A stretch of 64,000 nt of DNA from Heliocidaris tuberculata (Eukaryota; Echinodermata; Echinoidea; Camarodonta; Echinometridae). Made by a program: the position numbers and the translations under genes. The notes beneath the pieces were generated by a model. The model saw only the letters and a list, made by a program, of their open reading frames with translations, was not told the DNA's origin and did no database searches. The DNA lies in NCBI GenBank assembly GCA_025618425.1, contig CM046842.1, forward strand, positions 34,415,188 through 34,479,187, read 5' to 3'. Below, piece by piece: positions 51,001 through 63,400 of the stretch; the first letter of the stretch is position 1, and each line of letters begins with the position of its first letter.

Positions 51001-54000
51001 AGTTTTTGTTTTACCAAATGACTAGCTTGATGAAATATTGCTATTATGAACATGAATGCATCCAGTACACAGTAGTTATGCTGGTCTGCAGTTAATTAAA
51101 TGCATGAATTGAATGGCTTCAGTATTATGTCAATATCCTTTTTGAAACTTTCTCCAAAACCGTCTTAAAATTGAAGCAAGTCTCACGAATGCTCAAGAAT
51201 ATTTTTGCATCAAAATTGAGACTATATAAGGCTTTATGAATTTACATGTCCTGCAATAACCCACTCAAGAACATTCATTCTTTATAAAATAATTCTACAG
51301 TATTTTGATGCTTGTGATGTGTGAATCATATATTTATGAATATTCATTCATTTCAATGTCTTACTTGTAGCTATTTCAACAATAACCGGATCACAGCGGT
51401 TAAGACACGGGCATTCTGGAATTTTGTATCGTCATATTTGTAAGTACAATATAATTAATTCTGATTTTGATAAGGATAAGGAAAATATCTGATTGGCTTT
51501 TATGTCTTGTATGAGGTATTTAGTCAATATTTGACTCATGGCTTTAATCAAATATATATCTATGAAGCTGAATTTATAATTTCAAAATCATTTCAAAGAG
51601 AAATGAATATGCATTTTTTTGGTTTCTCTGTGCTTTAACAGTATAGTGGAAACTCACTATGGTGAGGACCTTGGAACCAGCAAAATTAACTTGTTATATC
51701 AGAAATCTTATTTCAGGGTAAAACAAAAAAAAAAGAACATGAAGAATTGGGACCAGCAAAATTATCTTGTTATATCCGGAATCTTGTTATATCAGAGCTT
51801 TTTATACCAAGTTTCTATTGTAATTATGCACTCTCATAATACTTGAATTTTATCCGTACTTTTTAAAGATATATTGCTCTGGACAATTTCAAAAGGTTGT
51901 GAGAGGGTTTCCAGCATTGCAGCAAACAATGCTTGTAAAATAGTGATTAACAAAAATTATTAACGCTTTTGATTGTTGCATTAAATATCCAGTCATTTTG
52001 TTAAAATGGTAAAACCATCTGTTAACACATTGCCTACGTGAACCAGGTGGACCCTGTATTAAACCTATATGAGTAAGAGAATTCAGTAGTCAACAGGTTA
52101 AATTTGCTGGCATATAGACATGGATGTGTAGAGTTCATAACGATAAGACTATCTCATATAAATTGATGTACAGTCAAACCTACTTTAGCAGCCACCTGTA
52201 TAGAAAGACCACCTGTCTTTAAAGACCACAAATTTTGTTTCCCTTGAAAAGTGCTTCTCATTGAAACATGTATGAAAGGAACCTGTACATAAAGACCACC
52301 TGCTCATAAAGACCGCTTTTCTTGTCTCCCTTGAGCGGTCTTTATTTACAGGTTTCACTGTAATATATCATACCATTTCATTTCGTGACAATTTAAAACT
52401 TCAGAGTAAGTAATTGCAATTAATGCCTCTATACCTCTGAATACCAGACTGCATTTTAATAATTCATTTCTTACAGTTATCTCAATGACAATGATATCAA
52501 CACCATTGAAACCAGAGCATTTGAAGGAGTCAGCAGTGGGTATGTTACTCTACCTTCAATATATAATAATATATATTTTTGTATACTATATAAACTTAAT
52601 GTTATGTTGTTCATTTATGATTTGTACAGGTGGCCTACAGTATCTTACAAGCCATGCTTTTAGTAGGTCACCTCATTTCCACTCAGTCGTAATTGTTTTA
52701 TGCTGATAAGTATGTATGTATCATGCAGTTTTGTTTATGTTTGTTTATTCTGATTCTGATGTAAATGATGTGGAAATGGAAATAAATTCATTCATTCATA
52801 CCTGTTGTTTCTCCGACACTTGTTATTTTGGTTTATGTTTAGTGTTTGGTCCGGGGTTGAAATTTGAATTCTTTTAGTGCATAAAATTAACAGTGGAGCA
52901 AATTTCCCCAAAGCATGTGTCGTACAAGCTAGAGAATCTACTCTTCCATAGATATATAGAAGTATTTCTATTGTTTCCCCTACACTTGTTATTTTCTTTA
53001 TTTAGACTGTTTCAGGTTTATATTATCACTCTATAGAAATGACGCTGTGACATATGCTATGGCGACAGTTGTATTTTTCATGTTTTTCTGCATTTGTTTC
53101 ATAAAAGCTCATTCAGGAGAATTGCCAAGCTTAGTAAGCTTCATATTGTTAGGAAAATGTTTCACTGAACCCTTTTTTTTATTATTAGTATTCAGTTTGT
53201 ATGTTTCAAATTGGTTGGCTAAATTTTCATTCATAGCATTAAAATGTGTTACCTCGATAGCTTTGCCTATTGTAGTATGATGTAATATGAAAATGAATCA
53301 TGTCTTAAGATACTTTTTCCCTGAATTATTTGGCCTTTGACTTTTGTATTGTCTTTAATTAGGACCTTCACCATCGCAGGAAATCCATTGAAACACCTGG
53401 AAACTGAATCCTTTTTGGACACTTCGGCAACTAACCTGTGAGTATAGAGGTCAGGATTGTGACCTGTTTAGTAGGAACACATCAAGGATGAAGTTCAAAA
53501 TTTTATGGTTTGTCAAGTGACATTTTGAGGCAAGGAACTAAGAATTAAAGCAGATGCATGAGAAAGAAAATAGAATTTGCACCAAACACAAGCCCATTGT
53601 TGCAATACTAAGTTAACGAGGGGAACTTGTGATAAAAATAACGTAACAACTGTAAGTTGCAGTAATAGAAAAAAGGTTTTGCCAACGAGAAGAATGTGTA
53701 ATTCATTTAACCCACAAAGATAACTGTCTTTATTGGCTTAGATGATCATTTGCAATTTTCTAGATTATGTTGATTATGTCTAGATCAGGTCGAAAATGAT
53801 ATGAATTGTTTTTGTCAGAAGTTATTCATAGTGCTCATGCCAAGAAGTAATAAACCACCTTACAATTTTGGGTCTGTGTATGCAGACGGCAATTCATTCA
53901 CCAATATCAGTGGCCTGGAGTTTACTGCTGGAGCAGGTATTACCTGTTTAATTGCATGCAGTGGGAACGGATCCATATAACCCACTTTTGGGGTTGAATT

Positions 54001-54459
54001 TTCACTTCAGGTACCTAAACGAAATGCAGCTGACTTCACTCCCAACACATGTGTTCTCTGGCTTGAGTGTATCACAACGTTTGTAAGTATGAACAAGGTC
54101 CAAGCTGTTGTGCTACTATGTTGTGCTACTATGTTAACACTGCCCATGATGTATTGATGTATGTAGGGGCGGATCCAGGATTTTGTATAAGAGGGGGCAC
54201 ACAAATGCAGGTTTGTCAACTTTTGGAAAAGGGAGACCTGTATTTTTTTGGTCTTGCCAGCTCTTGGTCTTGCCAGGTGTATATTGCTAACTATTTTTTG
54301 GAAAGGGGCGTTAAGTACACATACCACCCTTTTGCCAAAGTTTTCTCAAGAATTTGAAGTCCTTTAGCATTCTTACAAGGGTGTATCAAAGACAAAAGTA
54401 AAAGCTTAAGTTACGGGAATTGGTTACGCAGCCTGGTCAGGTCCGGATTAATTGGACGG

Positions 54460-54493
<34 letters not shown>

Positions 54494-57400
54494 TTATTCG
54501 TCAAGCCTCCAAAATATAACAATAAAAAGAATAACAGATCAAATTTAAATAAGCTTGAACGGGATATGTTGACGACAGAATAATGAGTCTGCATATCGAT
54601 ACATCTTTCGTACAGTCAACATAGTAGACTGAAATGTATTTGGCAGAAAAGTGTATCAGTATACATACACCCTTTTGCCTAAAAAATCACCAAGTACTCT
54701 GCAACTGATTATTTTGTGAGAACGGTGTATCTCCACATACACCCTTCTCCCTACATAATCGCTGGTATATGTTGTTATCGTTTAATTAGGCAAAAAGGTG
54801 TATCTCTACATACACCTTTTTGCCAACTTAAATGCACGATTTTTCACGGTGTATGTGAAGATACACCTTTTTGCCAAAATAGCGTGGGTTGCAGTCCCTG
54901 TAAATGTGGTTTGGCAAAAAGGTGTATGTCTCTAAAAGTGCTAATTCTGAAATCTTTTTTAAAGTTTGATGCAAGAAAATTATCAGGAAATGAAATTTGA
55001 AGTGTATACTAAATCCTGGAATTAAATCCCTGAGCGCTGTACAGTTTAGATGGCTTCTACGGTCAAGGAAACTGCCAAAACTTTAAAGTCGATTTTCTCG
55101 GCTTTGTAGTCGCTGTAAAACGGCAGACATACACCTTTTTGCCAAAACACGACCGAGCTCTCGAAAAGTCGCTCAGTGGAGGGGGGGTGTCAACAACAAC
55201 AAAAAATTCGCTCAGTGGGAGGGGGGTTATGGGGATCCAGTTCCCCTCCATAATTCTCTGACAAGCAACAAAAAAAAAACCCAAAAGGCTTTCGTAAAAA
55301 AAAATCGCAAAAAGGGGTCCACAATACATACTTTTCTTTCAAAAGGGGGGGGGGGGGCACGGGCCGGATGTGCCCCCCTAAATCCGCCACTGGATTTATG
55401 TAACGAGGCTGCGATTGGCAGAGGGATAGTTTACATGAATAAAGCACTATCAATATGGCTACTTACACATGAACAGTGTCTAAACTGAAATCTTATTTGT
55501 CCGTCCATTTGATCACTCAACATGGTGGCAGCGGTGGGATACCCTTCAGTTTTTCACCCATTGTTCCTGCATTCTCTCATTTCCCCTAGGCTTAGCACAG
55601 GAATCACTCTGTTCCTGTACACAATGGGTTAGTTCAGTGCCGGTGGGAAATGTTCTTTGTACCAATACAACACCTGTGTCCTATATGGTTCTTGTATTGT
55701 AGGCACCACCCTGTGCCTCGACATATAATTCAAAACCTTTAGCTCTACCAATCTGATGAAGGCCAGATTTCTGTAAAGCCTCTCGCTTAAAAGAAACCCT
55801 GCGGTAAACTGCGGCGAGACTTAAGCCGTGTATTAAAAATACAGACATCTGAAGAACACTATGCTTATATCATTTCATTTGGGTTTTCTCCTCGCTGTTT
55901 TTTATGTTTTGAGGGGCTCCAGAGTTTAGTTTTGATTCTTGTTATAGTTTTATGGCAAACCTTTTACAGACCTTTACCAATGAAAAGTATGATACTTGTA
56001 AATTTCCAAAGATATTAGATGTTTCGTTGTATTGGATTTTAAAGGATACTTGAAAGGTTCTTAGAAAGGGTTATCTAGTACATTTTTTGTTAATATCAGC
56101 AGTAATTTAAACTTCTCTGCCAATTTAATTATTTAAGTTAAACTTTCATCATAAATTCATCATGAACATGTTCATATCTAACAAAGATAGATGTGCAGAG
56201 AGAGTACAAAGAGAGTATATCTTCTGTTTGGAGCCAGAAGGGCGTTAAGTCCCAACACTTGTACAGACTTAACACCCTTCTAGCTCTAAACAGGTGACAA
56301 AACCCTCAAAAAGGCTTTCGTAAAAAAAAAATCGCAAAAGGGGTCCACAATACATACTTTTCTTTCAAAAAGGGGGGGGGGGGCACGGGCCGGATGTGCC
56401 CCCCTAAATCCGCCACTGGATTTATGTAACGAGGCTGCGATTGGCAGAGGGATAGTTTACATGAATAAAGCACTATCAATATGGCTACTTACACATGAAC
56501 AGTGTCTAAACTGAAATCTTATTTGTCCGTCCATTTGATCATTCAACATGGTGGCAGCGGTGGGATACCCTTCAGTTTTTCACCCATTGTTCCTGCATTC
56601 TCTCATTTCCCCTAGGCTTAGCACAGGAATCACTCTGTTCCTGTACACAATGGGTTAGTTCAGTGCTGGTAGGAAATGGTCTTTGTACAAATACAACAAC
56701 TGTGTCCTATATGGTTCTTGTATTGTAGGCACCACCCTGTGTCTCGACATAAAATTCAAAACCTTTAGCTCTACCAATCTGATGAAGGCCAGATTTCTTA
56801 AAAGAAACCCTGCGGTAAACTGCGGCGAGACTTAAGCTGTGTATTAAAAATACAGACATCTGAAGAACACTATGCTTATATCATTTCATTTGGGTTTTTC
56901 TCCTCGCTGTTTTTTATGTTTTGAGGGGCTCCAGAGTTTAGTTTTGATTCTTGTTATAGTTTTATGGCAAACCTTTTACAGACCTTTACCAATGAAAAGT
57001 ATGATACTTGTAAATTTCCAAAAGATATTAGATGTTTCGTTGTATTGGATTTTAAAGGATACTTGAAAGGTTCTTAGAAAGGGTTATCTAGTACATTTTT
57101 TGTTAATATCAGCAGTAATTTAAACTTCTCTGCCAATTTAATTATTTAAGTTAAACTTTCATCATAAATTCATCATGAACATGTTCATATCTAACAAAGA
57201 TAGATGTGCAGAGAGAGTACAAAGAGAGTATATCTTCTGTTTGGAGCCAGAAGGGCGTTAAGTCCCAACACTTGTACAGACTTAACACCCTTCTAGCTCT
57301 AAACAGGTGACATGCTATTGCTCACAATATGGTGCATGTTAAGACAATTAAGCATGTAGTATTGGATGGCCTTGTACAATTTGATTATAAATACATGTAC

Positions 57401-60400
57401 TTTTCGTTTGAATGTATCGTTATGTTTTTCATTCAATCATTGTGTATTTCAGCTACTTGAATAACAATCAAATCAGTTTCATTGCTGATGAGGCTTTCTA
57501 TGACGTCACCGGTTCATACGACCTGTGAGTATACTACTATTTATTGAGTGCTATTTTTAGTAATGTTATTATCATTATCATTATTATTGTTATTATCGTT
57601 AATATTATTATTTTCTAATTATAATCATTGTTAATATTATTATTATTATTATTACAACCTTATTTCCTTCGTTAAGGTAAATCCTAACAATGCGGTTTAT
57701 TTTGTCACAATAGAAATTCGACATTAAGGCGAAGGTGAATATGAACAACAGGCTGAGAGAAAAAGATTCCCTTAATGTCACATGTAGAGTTATTATTATT
57801 GTTATCATTATTATGATTATGATTATTATTATTGTCATTCTTCTTCTCATTATTATTATTATTTCCTTCATTAAAAGAATCTGTACATTACATTGGTAAA
57901 TAGGGGATCCTTCGACAAGAAATACATGTAGTTCGCACTGGCCTTATGTAAATGAGCTAATTGCTTTTTTTTTTTTCATGTGACATCATAATCATATCTT
58001 TTCTATATTTTTGCTATAACCATGGACTATATACTCTGTGTGACATCATAAAGATTGTGATATACATGTAGATGCACAATCACTATTTCACCAAAGTAGT
58101 ATGCAAGGTTATATATGTGTCCTGTGCAATGTGTGTGTATTTTCTATTCCTTTCACTTTAAAATGAAGAATGAGTAGATTGGACACGTCTCATTTTATTT
58201 GCAGTATCACCATGTAATAATCACATATCAATCTTATATCAGTTATATACATGTAGTCATTAAGGTTAGAAAATATTGTCAAAATATAATATATTTTTAT
58301 CTGAAACCATAAAATAGTAAAAACGAAATTCTGTGAAGCTATTTATTATGGATCTCAAAAATTAAATACTTCCCAAATAAGTATGAACAAATAAATAAAA
58401 TGTTATATTTCTATGTCATGGTATGTTTTCTATTGACTATTTCTTAATAAACCCTGTTCTTCTTTTTCCCCTTTCTCTGAAGCTATCTGCAGGATAATGT
58501 GATTGACACTATAGAGGGCAAGATGTTTGGTGGTACAAGTACAGCAGATATAATGTAAGCATTCAAACATTGTGACATACATGTACATTATATAAATATT
58601 GCCTGCTTTGCAGTTCATTATAGCACAACCCTAGTCATTTTTCAAATGCGAGAAATATATTTGTTGGCTTTTTTCTTTATATTTTTAAGCTATTTTTCAC
58701 AATATCGGGTTATCCTTTTCCTAATTTCTTGTGTAAATAGGAATAAAGTAGTATATTTTTCTCCAATTCTTAAGACAGCAGTGTAACTTTTCACTATTTT
58801 CTTGTAAAAATAGGAAGAAAATAGTATATTTTCTCCTTTTTTCAGAAAGCAGTAAAGCTTTTCACTATTTTTTTATAAAAATAGGAAAAAACCTAGTATA
58901 TCCTTTTGCTATTTTTTGCCACTGCACAAGAACTATTTATTTTTAGATTATACATGTATGTGAACTGAAAATTTCAGAATTTACTGAGTGATGTTATGAA
59001 TTCATCAAGGCGACATTCCCGAGGTTAAAAGATAATGGCACGAGGGAATTTCTTGATTTGGAGGTGAATATATTTCCAAATGAATGATGGTATACATGCA
59101 GTATTTATTATATGAAATTTGTGATGTCACCTTGCTTCTTCTCAATTACACATTCATATTGCCTTCCGTGTCAAATGCATGCAGCTAAAACAATGCAAAA
59201 CAATGGGTACATACAGGGAAGCGTGGATGTGCTTTATGCCCAGTATCATACGTTTTTGTACGCGATATACGGTGCCAAAAAGTTTGTCATATTGCATGCT
59301 CATGCACATATAACAGACTGCTGAGTGCCATGTGATAGTTTTTCAGCCAATAGGATACACCCTAACAAATACCCTATTTTATATTTTTAACATTGTCTTC
59401 AGATTACAAAAATTTATAATAATTCTCTGCAGTGTTCGTGTTAATTTCCATTTTGTGCAGAATAGAGTATGGCTCATTGTACAGGGCACTGAATTTTCAA
59501 AGGAAAGAAGCAAATCTGTTCATGAAACTGTCTTTATGCCAAATGCAAGTAAATATGTTTCCCTGTAGAAATTAATAAACATGTTTTTATAGTAATATGT
59601 AATATTCTCATTTTAGATGAAGAAAAATTGTCTTTAAAATGTGTGGAGAATGTGTCGCAAAGCACATGATTTGAAGTGCTTGTAAATTTATCTCATGTTA
59701 CCATTATTTTACATAAAAATGTAAATATTGGATTCTCTAGCTTACATTTTGTAAAACCTGTACACATTTAAAGATTTGCATGTACATGTATCATTTTAAT
59801 CATCCCTTTTTTGTTCTCTCTATGGCAGATATCTAAATGATAACTTGATTCCATCTCTTCCTACAAACGTCTTTGAAGATGTCTCTGCAAATAGGATGTA
59901 AGTTTAGATACACAAGTACTTTATATTTTGATTTTAAATGCTAATATTTCTGAACACATTCCCCCGGGAACCAGATGGCCCCTGTACTAAGCCTATGGGG
60001 ATAAGAAAATTCTGTAGTCAGCTGCTTAAAGGGTACCAACCACCAAAAAATATTTTGCTCTGTATGTTAGGGGGTCATGTCCTTATACTATATTCAAAAT
60101 ACTCTGGCTTCAAATATTAATTCTATAAAGGCATATTGCAATTTTAATTACACTCTCTATAAGCGTAAAACCGACTGGTGATTAGACTACTCAATGCACG
60201 CGTACGCGCTCGCCAAGGTAAGGGCTCGCGCAGAACTAAACTCGGAGTTCGGTTCTGCGCGAGCATTTTCATGTTATCCCCTTTTTTCTTCATACTCCTT
60301 AACTGTTGACCGATAGAATGCCAGATAAAGTTCTTTGAGATTGATTTTATACTTTTTAGCTGTACACAAATGATTTTTTCAGGTGATTGGTACACTTTAA

Positions 60401-63400
60401 GACACATCACTGAAATGGGCAATTATGACTGCATGATAAGAATTGTGTTTCATTGCTGTACATTGTGTTTTAATGAAATAAAATATCTAAAGAAAACCAT
60501 CTTTTGAAATATTGGAATTAGCAGCAGGCAGTCCAATGCACAACTACAGGTATATTTATATTTGTTCAAATTGGCAATCCCTGAATTTGTGATAATAGTA
60601 TTCATTCATACTGCTTAGTTATTGATACATGTACATAATATTTTGCCCTTAAAATGTAAAGGGAAAGCTGATATATTTAGCTCTGTGAAAAGGAAAGTTG
60701 GTTCATTGAGTTTTGTGAAAATTTAGTTTGTAATTCAAATTTATTCTGTTGAGCCCCAGAAGGGTGTTACCTTGGATCAATTTACACAGAATTACATGTA
60801 TTGTCCTCGTTTTCAATCAGCTCACAATTTTATTTGACTCCTTTGCTTACCTTGCGTTGCCAATTTGACATTTCTTCTTTCTTTACAGCTATCTGACCAA
60901 CAACAAGCTGACAGCATTTCCAGCTGCTGCACTCTCCACACAGTCTATGTACTGGCTTGATCTCTCAGATAATTTGATTAGTACTATATCTCCCAATGCC
61001 TTCACTTCACTCACAAGTACTCAGTATATGTAAGTATACATCATTGTTTTCAGAGTGTAACCCCTCTTTATAAGTTGATTTAAATGCTGGAAGTGTGTTG
61101 TTTACTTATTAGAACAATTGCTCATACCCTTCTTTCTTGATAACTTAGCAACTTTATAACTTGGTAGCTGGTTTCATTGTCCGCAAATTATCAAAATATT
61201 TTCTTCAGCAGTACTATAGATAAATATGACAGGTATATAATAGGCATCAATATACATTTAAACACAGAAATTCTTGCACATTAACTTTGTAAACATAATT
61301 AATGCTCAAGTTTGTTATGTCGCTTATAAATTTCCATGCTATCTCCTGGTATATTTTTATGTTTCTTATCCCTTTCATTGTTTGTCTATAAATGGATTCC
61401 AATAACAGACACATACTTGCTAGTATTATATTTATCTGACAAAATTTTCATTAATTTCCTCTTTTTCTTACCTGAAACATTTTTGTTATCTTGTTCTAAT
61501 TCCAGCTATCTTCAGAATAACCAGATTCTTGAGATTGCATCTACACTACTGAATCCATTAACCAGTCTCAAAGAACTGTAAGTATCTTAGTCTCTGCAAA
61601 AAATATGGATGTTTTGTGTGAAAGAACATGATATTTGTTTTCTGGAGCTTCGTGTCATATATGAAAGCCTTTAGAGATGGTAGTGGGACATAACATTTTT
61701 CCAGGTTGTATTTACTCCCTATTTTGTATTCTTGGGGTTAACATTGTTGTATACTAAATTCCCTTCTTCTCGAGCATGTTTAGTATACACATGAAGGGAA
61801 AGTGTCATACCCCCATTTTCTTTCTTTGAGAAAAAGTATTGAATATGTCACTTGGCATTTGCTTTCTTAGTTATTACATGTATGATGTCCTAACCTGGAA
61901 TTTTTTTCATTCTATAGCCTAAACAAATTTTAATTGATACTTCTAATGTGAATGTTTTTTGCAGGCACATGTATAACAACAACATCACGTCAGTTGGAGA
62001 TGGAGCTTTTGATGGACTTGATAATCTCATAAGAATGTAAGTATGTGAGTAGAAATCCTGGTTTGGCTGGCAGAAGGGCCTAATTGTACGTTGTGCTGCT
62101 CTGCTACATGCGGACGCACACTATTGTGTTACGCAGAAGGTTGTTAACATTGAAATACCCTTAACTTCAAAAACGTGCTTATTTGATACAAAACTATATA
62201 TTACAATTAGGTAGTTCCCTTCCACTTTATTAGTTGATGAAGAGAGAAATCCCTGTACATGTATAAAGCAATCAAAACCTTAGAAGCAAATTCCAAGAAA
62301 TTTGCTTTGTGGCATGCATGTTTGATAGTGCCCTTCATTCAATTCTGCCAGCCACACAACAAAATAGAGAGAATTGAAGAGAAGGATAAAGGGAGAGAGA
62401 AGGAGAGAGGTAAAAGATGAGAGAATAGATGGTGTCATTTCATGTATAAAGGTAAAGATAAAGATAGAGAGAGAGGGAGAGAGAGAGGAGAGAGAGAAAG
62501 AGGGAGAGAGAGGGAGAGAGAGAGGGAGAGAGAGAGAGGGAGAGAGAGAGGGAGAGAGAGAGAGAGAGGGTGTGAGAGAGAGAGAGGGAGAGGGAGAGAG
62601 AGATAGAGGGTGATGGAGGGGGGGGGGGGAGAGAGAAAGGAAGAAAAGGAGAAAGATGGGTTTTGTGATGTCTGAAATATCCTATGAAAGTGTGAGTTGG
62701 TAAAGATAACAGAGAGGGAGAGAGAGAGAGAGAGAGAAAAAGGAAAATTGGGAGATAAAAAGGGGGTGGGGAAATGTGAAAGAGGGGATGACTGAGAGAG
62801 AAATTGAGGGACAAAAAGAAAAGAAGAAAGACAGAGAGAGAGAAAAAAAAAGCGAAAGGATAACGGAAAAGAAATTAAAGGATCTAGAGAAAATGAGGAA
62901 GAAGCAGAGCCATAAAAGAAAGAGAGAAAAAGAGTGAGCGTTTTAAGAGAAAAAAAATCATGGAGATAAAGAGGGGTTGAAGATGAAGACACACCAACTA
63001 AATGACATACATATAAATAATTTTATTGTTATCCTTTTCGACATGTATCATGAAACTGAAGATGAGAGAGAGTGATAGAAAATTGAAAATAGAGAAAGAG
63101 AGAATTAGTTTATAAAGACACACCAACACACTGCCATACATAAGTGATATTGATTGTTGATCCTTTTATACCATGCAATTGATATCACATAACAGGTAAA
63201 ACTGATCAATTCCTCTCTCTTTGCCAATTATCCCATCCCGTACAGCTATCTGAGTAATAATCGTATTGAACATTTCCCAGCCTTCAGTGCTTTAGAAGAC
63301 CTCTCAACCATGTAAGTTACATCTACTTTCTTATTGGTTTTTATCTAAAGATGAGTGCTCCTTACTGTTATATCAATATTATCCATATTTCAGTGTTTAT

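Noticed and set aside
53047..53280. Hydrophobic 77-codon frame that might be a membrane protein
   Set aside because: AT-rich intronic sequence with T-rich codons, no splice borders in phase with the LRR gene, no recognisable family.
62435..62992. Minus-strand 185-codon Ser/Leu frame
   Set aside because: Polypurine tract artefact in intron 29.
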